This document shows, piece by piece, positions 39,788-48,772 of a stretch of 64,000 nucleotides of DNA; within the stretch, counting starts at the first letter, position 1; every line of letters begins with the position of its first letter. The DNA is from Clostridiales bacterium. Its GTDB lineage: Bacteria > Bacillota > Clostridia > Oscillospirales > Oscillospiraceae. The stretch is from positions 1 to 64,000 of the forward strand of contig DXYV01000010.1 of NCBI GenBank assembly GCA_019415645.1. The letters are read 5' to 3'. The notes under the pieces are model-generated. The model was not told the DNA's origin and did no database searches. It saw only the letters and a list, made by a program, of their open reading frames with translations. The position numbers were made by a program, and so were the translations under genes.

Positions 39788-39818
39788 CAGGCGCGGTCCA
39801 CAAGTTGGACCGCGCCTG
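39788..39818 (+). terminator. Terminator of reductase 2
   Basis: 13-bp perfect arms CAGGCGCGGTCCA / TGGACCGCGCCTG with a 5-nt loop; only a weak T-run follows. Confidence 0.65.
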
Positions 39819-40167
39819 CAGTCTGTCAAAAAAGCAGACGCTATGCAAGAGTTCAGGAGATTTTTGCAGGCAAGAACGTTCGCAGCAGAATTTTGCCGCC
39901 CGCAGGCGGCGAACGGAATACAGTCTCTGAAGAAAGTGCCACCGGCACATTTTTTACGCTGCGGCCTTGGGAAAGGCTCTGTCCGGCCCGCCAGCGTGTG
40001 GGCCGGGAACCCAAACAAAGCCCAGCGAAGCGGGTTTGTTTGGGAGAGGCGGGACAAGGGAGCGGAGTGAGAAATGCCCGCAAGGCGTTTTGAGCGGTGC
40101 GGACTTTGGCCCGACGACGGACCGCGCCTGCTTGTTTGCAAGAGTCAACAGAGATAAAATCGAACAA
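39819..40167. other. Gene-free stretch, content unclear
   Basis: About 350 bp without a convincing gene. Several short open frames exist in both strands but none has a ribosome site and protein-like sequence. It holds GCCCGCAGGCGGC and GGCCGGGAACCC hairpin-like segments similar in character to the tract after asnS, so it may be another dispersed repeat. Confidence 0.4.
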
Positions 40168-40204
40168 AAAAAGTTCCCATGCGCGTCGCGCATGGGAACT
40201 TTTT
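40168..40204. terminator. Terminator of the crotonase gene
   Basis: 18-nt arms AAAAAGTTCCCATGCGCG and its complement around a single base; T-runs on both strands, immediately after the crotonase stop. Confidence 0.85.
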
Positions 40205-40220
40205 GATTGCAAAGAAAATC

Positions 40221-41234
40221 TTAGAACTTGTACCAGTCGGGCTCGTTGCTGTGCTCGAAAACATAGGGGTTCTCGATCTCGCCAGCATTGACCTTCTCCC
40301 ACCACTCGCCGGCCTTCTTGGGCATGGTGCGCCAGGACTCGGCAGTCTGGGGCTGCTCCATGTCCTTGGTGGCGTAACGCCAGTCGTTGACGCGGCTGAT
40401 GTACTTCTCATCCTGCTGAGCGGAGTTCTCGTCGCCCAGATCGCCGGCGGCGATACGCAGCAGGGAGCCGTACTGCTCGGAAACGGTGTGCAGCTTCAGG
40501 TCCTCGACCAGCAGCTTCTTCAGCGGGCGCTTGGCCAGGTTGGACATGATGGTGCGGTTCTCGTAGGGCATGGTCTTCCACATGCGGGCGATCTCCCAGG
40601 CGCGCTCCACAGCCTTGCCCTTGGGCACGACTTCGCTGACCATACCGGCCTGGAGCATCTCCTGAGCGGTGATCTGACGGGAGGTCATCATGTAGTAGTT
40701 GCCGCGCTTAGTGCCCAGATAGTGCTGAGCCATCAGGCCCATGCCGTCACCGGGAACCAGGCCGCCCTGAGCATGGGGAACCTCGATCTTGCAGTCCTCA
40801 GTGCAGATGGTCACATCGCACAGGAACGCGGAATCCCAGTGGAAGCCGGGGCCGGGCAGCGCGCCGATGGTGGGCACGTCCAGATCGAACACCATGTTCT
40901 TGATCAGGTTGGTGTCATCAAAGTACTGATGCTGGAACCGCTGAGTGGGCAGCTCGGAGTAAGTCTCCCAGCCGTTGGCGTCAGACTCGATCATCCAGTT
41001 GTCACCGATGTGGGTGAAGATGATGATCTCGTTCTCCCAGTCCAGGGACAGGACGCGGGTCAGCTGGCTCATGGCGCGGTGAGACATGCCGCTGTGGTGC
41101 ATGGGGCCGTCGTTGGTCTTCCAGGTGACCTGGAGGATGCCGTCCTCACGCTTCAGATCGGCAAACGCCTTAAACCACTCCTTGTACTCGTCAAACCCGG
41201 GCAGCTTGACATAATCAGCTAGGGGCTTCGCCAT
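40221..41234 (-). CDS. Crotonase-fold hydrolase resembling 6-oxocamphor hydrolase
   Basis: A 337-aa enoyl-CoA hydratase/isomerase family protein, longer than ordinary crotonases by a C-terminal extension. Its core block EVPHAQGGLVPGDGMGLM, followed by HYLGTKRGNYYMMTSRQITA and GMVSEVVP, is much closer to 6-oxocamphor hydrolase, which cleaves cyclic beta-diketones by a retro-Claisen reaction, than to CoA-using crotonases. H132, H154 and D163 match in spacing the His122, His145 and Asp154 of that enzyme (numbers from memory). It may open a ring diketone made or reduced by the neighbouring reductases. Start has AAGGAGG nearby. A TTGACA (41358-41363, minus strand) is a likely -35. Confidence 0.8.
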   Translation of the reverse strand: MAKPLADYVKLPGFDEYKEWFKAFADLKREDGILQVTWKTNDGPMHHSGMSHRAMSQLTRVLSLDWENEIIIFTHIGDNWMIESDANGWETYSELPTQRFQHQYFDDTNLIKNMVFDLDVPTIGALPGPGFHWDSAFLCDVTICTEDCKIEVPHAQGGLVPGDGMGLMAQHYLGTKRGNYYMMTSRQITAQEMLQAGMVSEVVPKGKAVERAWEIARMWKTMPYENRTIMSNLAKRPLKKLLVEDLKLHTVSEQYGSLLRIAAGDLGDENSAQQDEKYISRVNDWRYATKDMEQPQTAESWRTMPKKAGEWWEKVNAGEIENPYVFEHSNEPDWYKF

Positions 41235-41339
41235 AATGATTCCTCCTTGAATGATAAATTATAGTTGGATGGTTCTAACCTAACTTCCACGCCGGAAGTC
41301 CTTTCCGGAAGTACGGGAAAGGACAAACCGCCGAGCAAA

Positions 41340-41363
41340 TTAGCTTGCTAACTATCGTGTCAA
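41340..41363 (-). promoter_or_regulatory. Candidate promoter/operator of the crotonase gene
   Basis: Minus-strand -35 TTGACA (41358-41363), with TAATTT 15 bp further on, overlapped by the palindrome TTAGC-AA-GCTAA (41340-41351). The rest of the 41235-41560 gap shows only GC-rich sequence and the terminator at 41482. Confidence 0.45.
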
Positions 41364-41481
41364 CTTTACCACAATACACCCCGAATGTCAAGGTATAAGT
41401 CGTTCAGAAGCAACAGTTTTTCGCAGGCGGGAGGGGAAACGGAGCGGACCGCCGGCAGGTGCCGGAGGCGGAACATAAAAC

Positions 41482-41514
41482 CTGGGCGCGGCCTGACGGA
41501 CAGGCCGCGCCCAG
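41482..41514 (-). terminator. Terminator of the LysR gene at 41561
   Basis: 14-bp perfect arms CTGGGCGCGGCCTG / CAGGCCGCGCCCAG; minus-strand tail GTTTTATG. Confidence 0.8.
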
Positions 41515-41560
41515 AGGTCAAAAACGGGGAAACAGGGGGCAAAAAAGTTATCTGTTCCCG

Positions 41561-42442
41561 TCAAGCTTCCTGCGGCGGGAACTGTTCCAGCAGACGGGCG
41601 ACCATGGGGTTGTTCGTCCCCCGGTTCCAGACGGCTACATGGGTAATGTGGGCCGCCTCGTCGGGAATGGGGAGAGCCTTGAGACCCGGGTAGCGGTGCT
41701 CGTGGTAATAGACCTCAGAGAGCAGCATGATGCCCTTGCCCATCTGGGCGTAGACAAAGCCAGCGGGCATGGAATCCACCCGCCGCAGCCGGGGCTCCAG
41801 CTTCATGTTCTCCAGGGCGCGGAGAATCCGGGAGTTGCCTCGGGGTTTTTCTCCCACCAGCAGCAGGTCCATGGTCTCGATGGCCTCGGCACAGGTCTGT
41901 ACCGGGCTGTCCTTCCGCACGGCCATGATGACGCGGCTCTGGTACACAGGCCGGCAGGTGAGATCGGGCGGGAGGTGTTCCCGGTGGCGCAGAATCAGAA
42001 AGGCTACGTCCAGGTCGCCGTAAATGACCTGATCGGCACACTCCGGGAACGGGGCGCGCAGCATGGACAGCTCCACGCCGGGATTGTCCAGACTGAAGCG
42101 GGCGATGGCCTCGGTAACGCCGATGGTTTCGAAGTGGTCCTCCGTGCTGTCAAAGCCGATGCGCAGCAGGCCGGCCTCGTGACCGCTGTCCTGCCGGACC
42201 AGATCGGGCAGGGAGCCGGCCTGCTCCAGAATGGACTTAGCCGGCTCTACCAGCGCCATTCCGGCGGGAGTCAGGTAGACCTTGCGCCGGTCCCGGGTGA
42301 ACAGTTCTGTGCCCAACTCCCGTTCCAGCTCGGCAATCTGATAGCTCAAAGCAGGCTGGGAGATATACAGGGCCTCTGCCGCCCGGCTGAAATTCAAAAA
42401 TTCCGCGACCTTTAAGAAATAGTGCAGCTGTTTTAACTCCAT
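41561..42442 (-). CDS. LysR-family transcriptional regulator 1
   Basis: A 293-aa LysR regulator. N-terminal winged HTH (MELKQLHYFLKVAEFLNFSR, AAEALYISQPALSYQIAELE, about 1-60) and a type-2 periplasmic-binding-like effector domain (about 90-293). ATG 42442 follows GGGGGAG; the 39 upstream codons in frame lack a ribosome site. It lies between the crotonase and reductase 3 on the same strand and probably controls this catabolic region, for example through the palindromes at 37637, 41340, 44719 or 46903. Effector unknown. Confidence 0.92.
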   Translation of the reverse strand: MELKQLHYFLKVAEFLNFSRAAEALYISQPALSYQIAELERELGTELFTRDRRKVYLTPAGMALVEPAKSILEQAGSLPDLVRQDSGHEAGLLRIGFDSTEDHFETIGVTEAIARFSLDNPGVELSMLRAPFPECADQVIYGDLDVAFLILRHREHLPPDLTCRPVYQSRVIMAVRKDSPVQTCAEAIETMDLLLVGEKPRGNSRILRALENMKLEPRLRRVDSMPAGFVYAQMGKGIMLLSEVYYHEHRYPGLKALPIPDEAAHITHVAVWNRGTNNPMVARLLEQFPPQEA

Positions 42443-42570
42443 GCAGCGACTCCCCCAAACATTCCACGAAAAAGGCGGCCTGCGCGGCGTCGGGCGCCCG
42501 GCTGCGCCGCAGAGGCCAGGAACACACCTTATTATAAAGCAAGAAGGGCAGCTGCGCAAGCGGAGTATGC

Positions 42571-44601
42571 TCAGCCGTTGAGGCCGATGGTCAGCGCGGC
42601 GTTATAGGCGGTGGCTGTGGCAGAGCTGATGGTGCCCACGGCGGCGCAGTCACCCACAGGGATCACATCAAAGGCCAGACCCAGGAACTGGTCGCGCTGG
42701 GCGGTCAGGCTCTTCATGCCGGCGGAGAGGACCACGCTGTCCGCTGCCAGGACCTGACGGGCCCCTTCGCGCTCCACGACCACACCGGCCTCCTGAATCT
42801 CCACGCAGCGGGTGTCCGTATAGACGGTGATGTTGGGGTCCTTCTCGATGTACGACAGAGTGTGCAGACGCTCGGTGTAGATGCCGTCGGGCGCCAGCAC
42901 GTCCTGCATCTCCAGCAGGGTGACCTTTTTGCCCTTGCTGGACAGGTGGAGGGCGGTCTCGCAGCCCACCATACCGCCGCCGACCAGGACCACATGCTCG
43001 CCCAGCTGGTCCTCATGGCCGTAGCAGTCGATGGCGGGCACCACATGGCTCCCCTTGGCACCGGGAATGGGAGGGACCAGCGGCTCGGCGCCCACGGCCA
43101 CGATCACCGCGTCCGGCATCAGGACCTGCAGGCGCTCCGGTGTGGCCTCGCAGTTCAGGCGGATGTCGATGTTTGCCGTCTGTACCTGGCGAATCAGGTA
43201 CTGACGGTAATGCTCCATGTCCGTCTTGAACCAGACGTGCTTGGCATAATGGAGCTGGCCGCCCAGAGAACCGGAGCGTTCAAACAGGGTGACAGAGTGG
43301 CCGCGCTGGGCGGCCGTCAGGGCCGCGACCATGCCGGCGGGGCCGCCGCCCACCACGGCGACCGTCTTTTTCGCCTTGGGCAGGGGAAAGTCGATCTTGC
43401 ACATAGCGTTGCCGTGCAGGGGGTTGACGGAACACTCGGTGCGGCGGGTGACGGTGGGGAACTCGGAGAGATAGTCGGCGATGTTGTGGCGGCTGACGGT
43501 GCGCTTGCCGCCGGCCAGGTCCATGCAGCGGAAGCACTTGATGCAGGGACGGATGTCCTCGGCCTTTCCGGCCCGCGCTTTGTTGGCCCAGTCGTTGTCC
43601 GCCACCCAGGCCCGGGCCAGCAGGATATAGTCCGCCTGGCCCTCGGCCAGGACGCGCTCGGCAAAGGCCGGGTCCTGAATGGAGCCGATGGCGCCCACCG
43701 GGATTTTGATGCCGGCCTTCTTGGCGGCCGCGGCCAGATGGACGTTGTGCCCCTCCTCCAGGAAGTGGGAGGGGTGCATGATGGCGCGGGTCTCGGGGAA
43801 GAGACGGTTGCCGGCGGAGAAGTGGACCAGGTCCGCCAGGTCCTCGATCATTTTTACATATTCGATGGCATCCTCGATGACGATGCCGCCGGGGGTGTAC
43901 TCGTCGCCGGAGATTCGCACCTCAATGAGGAAATCCTTGCCCACGGCCTTGCGGACCTCCTCCAGGACCATGCGGGGGAAGCGCATCCGGTTTTCCAGGG
44001 AGCCGCCGTACTGGTCGGTACGGGTATTGACCAGCGGACTCAGGAACGCGCCCATCAGCCAGCCGTGGCCGTAGTGCATACACACCATGTCGCAGCCGCC
44101 CCGCTTGGCCATGTTCGCGGCCTTGGCGTAAATCTTGGCCACATAGGCCATGTCGTCCTCGTTCATCATGCGCACATGGGTGCCGGAGGGCATATTCATC
44201 TCCACCGGGCCCATGGGGTCGCTGCCGTCGCCGAACTGGGGCATGGCGAACTGACCGGAGTGATTGAGCTCCACCGAGGTCTTGGCCCCAAAGATGTGGG
44301 CGTATTCGTTGAAGGTATTCAGGGTCTGAAGGGTATTTTCGTCGATCAGATTCATATGGTCTTCATGGGCTAGGGAGTTTTTACGGTCCATGATGACCTC
44401 ACCCATATGGATGGCGGCAGAGCCGCCCTTGGCAAAATTCCCGTAATAGGTCATGCCCTCTTTGGTCAGGAACCCCTGACTGTCGATGGAGATCGGCAGG
44501 TGGGTGGGCGCGGTGAAGATACGGTTTTTGAATGTGTTGGAACCGACCTGCATAGGCGCGAAAAGATGGGGATAGAGCTGTTCATAGGGCTGTCCAGACA
44601 T
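42571..44601 (-). CDS. FMN/4Fe-4S/FAD enoate-type reductase 3
   Basis: A 676-aa reductase of the same class as the genes at 37784 and 44877. FMN barrel about 1-350 with FLSPLVNTRTDQYGGSLENR; FAD site VAVVGGGPAGMVAALTA; second site VVLVGGGMVGCETALHL. The cluster region is odd: CIKCFRC is followed by about 30 residues (LAGGKRTVSRHNIADYLSEF...) before the fourth Cys (TECSVNP), instead of the usual 11-13. The extra loop may cover the cluster or shape a partner surface. Promoter: TAAGAT (44671-44676, minus) with a poor -35 and a LysR-type palindrome centred 65 bp upstream of the start site. Substrate unknown. Confidence 0.87.
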   Translation of the reverse strand: MSGQPYEQLYPHLFAPMQVGSNTFKNRIFTAPTHLPISIDSQGFLTKEGMTYYGNFAKGGSAAIHMGEVIMDRKNSLAHEDHMNLIDENTLQTLNTFNEYAHIFGAKTSVELNHSGQFAMPQFGDGSDPMGPVEMNMPSGTHVRMMNEDDMAYVAKIYAKAANMAKRGGCDMVCMHYGHGWLMGAFLSPLVNTRTDQYGGSLENRMRFPRMVLEEVRKAVGKDFLIEVRISGDEYTPGGIVIEDAIEYVKMIEDLADLVHFSAGNRLFPETRAIMHPSHFLEEGHNVHLAAAAKKAGIKIPVGAIGSIQDPAFAERVLAEGQADYILLARAWVADNDWANKARAGKAEDIRPCIKCFRCMDLAGGKRTVSRHNIADYLSEFPTVTRRTECSVNPLHGNAMCKIDFPLPKAKKTVAVVGGGPAGMVAALTAAQRGHSVTLFERSGSLGGQLHYAKHVWFKTDMEHYRQYLIRQVQTANIDIRLNCEATPERLQVLMPDAVIVAVGAEPLVPPIPGAKGSHVVPAIDCYGHEDQLGEHVVLVGGGMVGCETALHLSSKGKKVTLLEMQDVLAPDGIYTERLHTLSYIEKDPNITVYTDTRCVEIQEAGVVVEREGARQVLAADSVVLSAGMKSLTAQRDQFLGLAFDVIPVGDCAAVGTISSATATAYNAALTIGLNG

Positions 44602-44670
44602 AAGATCCTACCTTCTTTCTGAAAATGTGGAAATAACGGGTCTGCGAAAGGGAGGGATGTGGATAAGTTT

Positions 44671-44739
44671 ATCTTAGCATGGGGCACGCGGTTTGGGGAG
44701 AAGATTATTCCGCCCAGAGCTGCAAACTATTTTTGCAGC
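44671..44739 (-). promoter_or_regulatory. LysR-controlled promoter of reductase 3, with operator TGCAAA-N5-TTTGCA
   Basis: -10 TAAGAT on the minus strand (44671-44676), no good -35, and the palindrome at 44719-44739 (core TGCAAA-CTATT-TTTGCA) centred about -65 from the likely start. The same site lies about 91 bp upstream of a weak plus-strand promoter (TTTTCA 44785-44790, 17 bp, TACACT 44808-44813) for reductase 4. Confidence 0.6.
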
Positions 44740-44876
44740 TAAAAACGCATTCAGAAAACCAATGGGACTATTCAGACTTCCTATTTTTCATTTTGCCCCG
44801 CGTTTGCTACACTGAATCCGGAAAAACAGCGCCCAAGACATAATAAAGCAGGCCCAGCGGCCAAGAAAAGGAGAGT

Positions 44877-46892
44877 ATGGTGCAAATGGAAGGTAAGAAG
44901 TATCCCAATTTGTTTTCCCCTCTGCAAATCGGAAGCATCACCGTAAAAAACCGGATCGCCCTGGCTCCGATGTCCTACACCAAGCGCAGCCCGGACGGCG
45001 GCTTTGCCGAGGAGAACATCCAGTACATTGAGGAAGTGGCCAAGGGCGGCGCGGGTCTGATCACCATGGGTGAGAGCATCGTGGGCAACGGCGAGGGCCC
45101 CTGCGGCGGCAAGACCCATGTGGACATCGTGATGCTGACCGCGGCGGATAACCGCCGCTCTCTGTGGCGGCTGGCAGACATTGCCCACCGTTACAACGCC
45201 AAGCTCAGCGTAGAGGTCTCCCATGGCGGCGTATTCTCTCCGACCCAGTTCAACCACGGCATGGCGCCCATGGGTCCCAACCCCTACTCCAACGACCGGG
45301 GCTTCAACCGGGGCGACGGCACTATCGTCCACGCCATGAACGAGCAGGATATGGCAGTGGTGGCGGATAACTTCGCCGACACGGTGGCGGTGCTGCGGGA
45401 ATCCGGCTTTGACATGGCCCAGATTCACATGGGCCACGGCTGGCTGCTCCATCAGTTCCTGAGCCCTCTGTTCAACCAACGCACCGATGAATACGGCGGC
45501 TCCCTGGAAAACCGGATGCGCTTCCCTCTGATGGTGCTCCAGCGGATTCGCGAGAAGGTGGGCCGGGACTTTCCCCTGGACATCCGAATTTCGGGCTTTG
45601 AGGTCCTGCCGGGCGGCATGGTGCCGGAGGATGTGGCCCAGATCGCCAAAAAGCTGGAGCCCCTGGTGGATATGATCAGCGTCTCCTGCGGAGGTGTCTA
45701 TCACGCTTCCACGGCCGAACGTATGGCACCCAGCATGTTTATGCCCGAGGGCGTCAACGTCTACCTGGCGGAGATCGTGAAAAAATCCGGCGGCATGAAC
45801 ATCCCGGTCTCCACGGTGGGCGCGCTGTCCACCCCGGCCTACATGGAACAGATCATCGCCTCGGGCACGGCTGACCTGTGCAACATCGCCCACGGCCTGA
45901 TCTGCGACCCCTATCTGCCCTATAAAGCCCTCCACGGCCAGGACGAGGACATCCTGCCCTGCCTGCGCTGCAACTCCTGCCAGGATTCCCTGTGCCGCCA
46001 GCCCCAGCGGCTGGTCCGCTGCGCCATCAATCCCAGAGCGGGCCTGGAGGCGGACCCCAGGCTGGACCCCTCGGTGCCGGCGGACGAATCCAAGCTGCTG
46101 CTGATCGCCGGCGGCGGCCCGGCCGGCATGGAGGCGGCGCTGACCGCGGCCAAGCGCGGCCACCGCGTGATTTTGTGCGAGAAGGAGGACCGGCTGGGCG
46201 GTACGCTGAATATCGCCGATACCGTGTCCTTTAAGGACCGGATGAAGCTCTACAAGGACCGCATGATCCAGCACGTCCAGAATCACCCCAACATTCAGGT
46301 GCGTCTGAACTGCGAGGTGACCCAGCAGCTGGTGGACGAGATCCGGCCGGACGCGCTGTTTGCCGCCATCGGCGCGGTCCACGCCTACCCGCCCATCCCG
46401 GGACTGGAGGGCGCCAATGTGATTACCGGCAAGGATGTACACGGCCGGGAGGATCAGGTGGGCCAGAATGTGGTCATCATCGGCGGCGGCCTGGTGGGCG
46501 CGGAGACCGGAATCCACCTGTTGGAGCTGGGCCGGAACGTGACCATTGTGGAGATGACCGGTCGGGTTGCCGCGGACTGCGCCGGGTCCCATCACGAGGC
46601 CTGCATCAGCCGTCTGAAGGACGCCAAGGTCCTGATGAACACCAAATGCACTCGCGTGACCGAGAACGCGGTCATCGCCGAGACGGAAGCAGGCGAAACG
46701 CTGACCCTGCCCGCTGATACGGTGATCTTGGCCGCCGGCATGAAGGCCCTGACCGAGGAGGCCTATCAGCTGGGCCAAAATGTGGCGGATTTTGCCGTGA
46801 TCGGCGATGCAGTAAAGCCGGGTAAGATCCAGGATGCTACCCGCACGGGCTTCTTTGAAGCGATGCATCTGGGGAAAAAGGCCACGTTCTAA
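44877..46892 (+). CDS. FMN/4Fe-4S/FAD enoate-type reductase 4
   Basis: A 671-aa reductase paralogous to its neighbours. FMN barrel about 1-350 with MGHGWLLHQFLSPLFNQRTD; cluster ligands C-x2-C-x2-C-x13-C (CLRCNSCQDS...); FAD site LLIAGGGPAGMEAALTA; second site VVIIGGGLVGAETGIHL. The ATG at 44877 lies just 3 nt after GGAG; an in-frame ATG at 44886 has a 12-nt gap, so the exact start is open. Divergent from reductase 3 across a shared palindrome, and followed 336 bp later by transporter 2 on the same strand. Likely NAD(P)H-dependent C=C or C=O reduction in the same pathway. Confidence 0.87.
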   Translation: MVQMEGKKYPNLFSPLQIGSITVKNRIALAPMSYTKRSPDGGFAEENIQYIEEVAKGGAGLITMGESIVGNGEGPCGGKTHVDIVMLTAADNRRSLWRLADIAHRYNAKLSVEVSHGGVFSPTQFNHGMAPMGPNPYSNDRGFNRGDGTIVHAMNEQDMAVVADNFADTVAVLRESGFDMAQIHMGHGWLLHQFLSPLFNQRTDEYGGSLENRMRFPLMVLQRIREKVGRDFPLDIRISGFEVLPGGMVPEDVAQIAKKLEPLVDMISVSCGGVYHASTAERMAPSMFMPEGVNVYLAEIVKKSGGMNIPVSTVGALSTPAYMEQIIASGTADLCNIAHGLICDPYLPYKALHGQDEDILPCLRCNSCQDSLCRQPQRLVRCAINPRAGLEADPRLDPSVPADESKLLLIAGGGPAGMEAALTAAKRGHRVILCEKEDRLGGTLNIADTVSFKDRMKLYKDRMIQHVQNHPNIQVRLNCEVTQQLVDEIRPDALFAAIGAVHAYPPIPGLEGANVITGKDVHGREDQVGQNVVIIGGGLVGAETGIHLLELGRNVTIVEMTGRVAADCAGSHHEACISRLKDAKVLMNTKCTRVTENAVIAETEAGETLTLPADTVILAAGMKALTEEAYQLGQNVADFAVIGDAVKPGKIQDATRTGFFEAMHLGKKATF

Positions 46893-46902
46893 CCAGCAGA
46901 AG

Positions 46903-46970
46903 CTGCAAAAATATTTTGCAGATCCGCCAAAATAAATGTACTTCCCTTTTGGTTTGCTTCCGGGTATAAA
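46903..46970 (+). promoter_or_regulatory. LysR-type operator and promoter of transporter 2
   Basis: CTGCAAAA-ATA-TTTTGCAG (46903-46921, containing TGCAAA-N5-TTTGCA) is centred about -65 from the start expected from -10 TATAAA (46965-46970); the -35 region (TTCCCT) is poor. A leader of about 250 bp follows to the start codon at 47229, with no open frame of note. Confidence 0.6.
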
Positions 46971-47228
46971 AATGAGGGAGAGTTGTGGAATTGGCACAAG
47001 TGAAACCGAGAAAAGCGACGGATGGATTGGTGGATATTACAAACTGACTCGCGGGGCGGCGTCTCATCCCTGAACTGGGGGCCGCCCCACGGGAACCATT
47101 CGTCCACAGCATGGAAAGGGGGAAACGATTCCGCCTCAGGCGGAGAATAGAACGCATCACACGGAAAGAGCTCCATGCTGCTTCGGCCTTAGCCGCAGTC
47201 ATTACAAAAACGAGAGGAGAATGTTTCC

Positions 47229-48587
47229 ATGACGCAAACCATGTCGCTGAAAAGCAAGCTGATACGCTGGATCATTAGTCTGCTCCCGCTGCTTCTGTTT
47301 CTGGTCCCCGTCACCGAGACCTTCACCGCGCCCATGCGGACCTGCTTTGCGCTGACCCTGGTGGTGATTCTCTGTCTGTGCCTGGGCCAGATCGACATGA
47401 TGATCACCGCCTTTGCCATTCCCTTTGTGTACTACATGGCCGGCCTGCTGCCCATGTCGGAGGCGCTGTCACCCTATGCGGGCGGCATTGTGTGGATCGG
47501 CGCGGCCTGCTTTATTCTGGTCAATACCCTCCAGCGAATCGGCCTGATGAGCCGAATCGCTTACTGGGTGATCTACCGCACCGGCGGGACCTACCGGGGC
47601 TTCTGCTTCGGCGTGCTGATCGTGGGCATCGTGCTGAATATCATCGCCCCCGCTCCCCAGGTGGCGACGGTCATGTTCTTCCTGTGCGCCAGCATCTGCC
47701 GGGAGTTCGGCATGAAGACGGGCAAGACCTCCGCGGGCATTATGTGCGCCTCGGTCGTCGCCTGCAACACCACCCAGCTGTTCCTGTACATGCCCACCCA
47801 GCAGGGCGTTTCCCTGGCCATTGTGGGTGAGGAGATGACCTGGATCACCTATCTGGTCCAAAACATCGTCTTTGTCCCGCTGGTGGTCCTGATGTGCTTC
47901 CTGCTCACAATCATTCTGCCCAAGGACGAGGAGTTCAACGGCAAGGACTACTTCCGCATGAAGCTGGCGGAGATGGGCAAGGTCACAAAACAGGAAAAGA
48001 TCACGGCTGTGATCCTGGTGATTTTTGTGGCCTTCCTGCTGACCACCACCTATACGGGCTTCCCCATCGAGTACGGCTTCGTAACGGTGCCGGTGGTGCT
48101 GTTTATCGCCGGCGTGGGCAAGACGGAGGATATCGTCAAGGTCAACTTCGGCGTGCTGCTGATGATCGGAGGCTGTATGTGCATCGGCTCCGCGGCGGCG
48201 GCCGTGGGTGCGGGCGAATGGATCGCCTCGGTGCTGCTGCCGCTCCTCAACGGCATGAGCGAGTATGTGTTCCTGTTCTTCTCCTACGTCTTCGGCGTGG
48301 TGATGAACTTCCTGATGACGCCTATGGCGGCCATGAGCTCGCTGTCGCAGCCGCTGGCGGACATCGCGGTGTCGCTGGACGTGAGCACCCGGGCCTCGAT
48401 GCTGGCCTTCTGCGCCGGTCTGGAGCAGTTCATCCTGCCCTATGAGATCGGCTCCCTGGTCACCATGTTCTCTCTGGGCTATGTCAGCATGAAGGACTTC
48501 ATGAAGTTTGGCTTTGTCAAAATGATCGTGATCACCGTCGGCATGCTGGCGCTGGTCATTCCCTACTGGCTGCTGATGGGTGTCTGA
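47229..48587 (+). CDS. DASS-type anion transporter (SLC13-like), copy 2
   Basis: A 452-aa membrane protein with about 11-12 helices, paralogous to the transporter at 35975. Shared features: KLIRWIISLLPLLLFLVP at the N-terminus, FGVVMNFLMTPMAAMSS, and GLEQFILPYEIGSLVTMFSL near the C-terminus. Start follows GAGAGGAG. It has its own LysR-type promoter and ends at a terminator. Two such transporters bracketing the reductases suggest import of the pathway substrate and perhaps export or exchange of the product. Confidence 0.85.
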   Translation: MTQTMSLKSKLIRWIISLLPLLLFLVPVTETFTAPMRTCFALTLVVILCLCLGQIDMMITAFAIPFVYYMAGLLPMSEALSPYAGGIVWIGAACFILVNTLQRIGLMSRIAYWVIYRTGGTYRGFCFGVLIVGIVLNIIAPAPQVATVMFFLCASICREFGMKTGKTSAGIMCASVVACNTTQLFLYMPTQQGVSLAIVGEEMTWITYLVQNIVFVPLVVLMCFLLTIILPKDEEFNGKDYFRMKLAEMGKVTKQEKITAVILVIFVAFLLTTTYTGFPIEYGFVTVPVVLFIAGVGKTEDIVKVNFGVLLMIGGCMCIGSAAAAVGAGEWIASVLLPLLNGMSEYVFLFFSYVFGVVMNFLMTPMAAMSSLSQPLADIAVSLDVSTRASMLAFCAGLEQFILPYEIGSLVTMFSLGYVSMKDFMKFGFVKMIVITVGMLALVIPYWLLMGV

Positions 48588-48623
48588 TCGGCTGGTCCCG
48601 AAAACTGTAAATCCACATGCGGC

Positions 48624-48659
48624 AAGGACAGCCGGAGAGTTGCTTCTCCGGCTGTCCTT
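48624..48659 (+). terminator. Terminator of transporter 2
   Basis: 15-bp perfect arms AAGGACAGCCGGAGA / TCTCCGGCTGTCCTT, then CTTG. Confidence 0.75.
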
Positions 48660-48772
48660 CTTGAAGATTTGACAAAGAACCGCTTCTGAGCTATGCTGAA
48701 GGTACGCAGCGGCGGCCCGGGATACCTGGGTGCGCGGCGGAAAACACGCCCGTGAAGGGAGAAAGGCAGGGA

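Noticed and set aside
39819..40167. Small proteins in the gap after reductase 2
   Set aside because: Short overlapping frames in all phases, without ribosome sites or protein-like sequence.
44781..46997. 738-codon minus-strand frame opposite reductase 4
   Set aside because: Antisense shadow of a strongly biased gene, with His/Gly/Val-rich sequence and no start signal.
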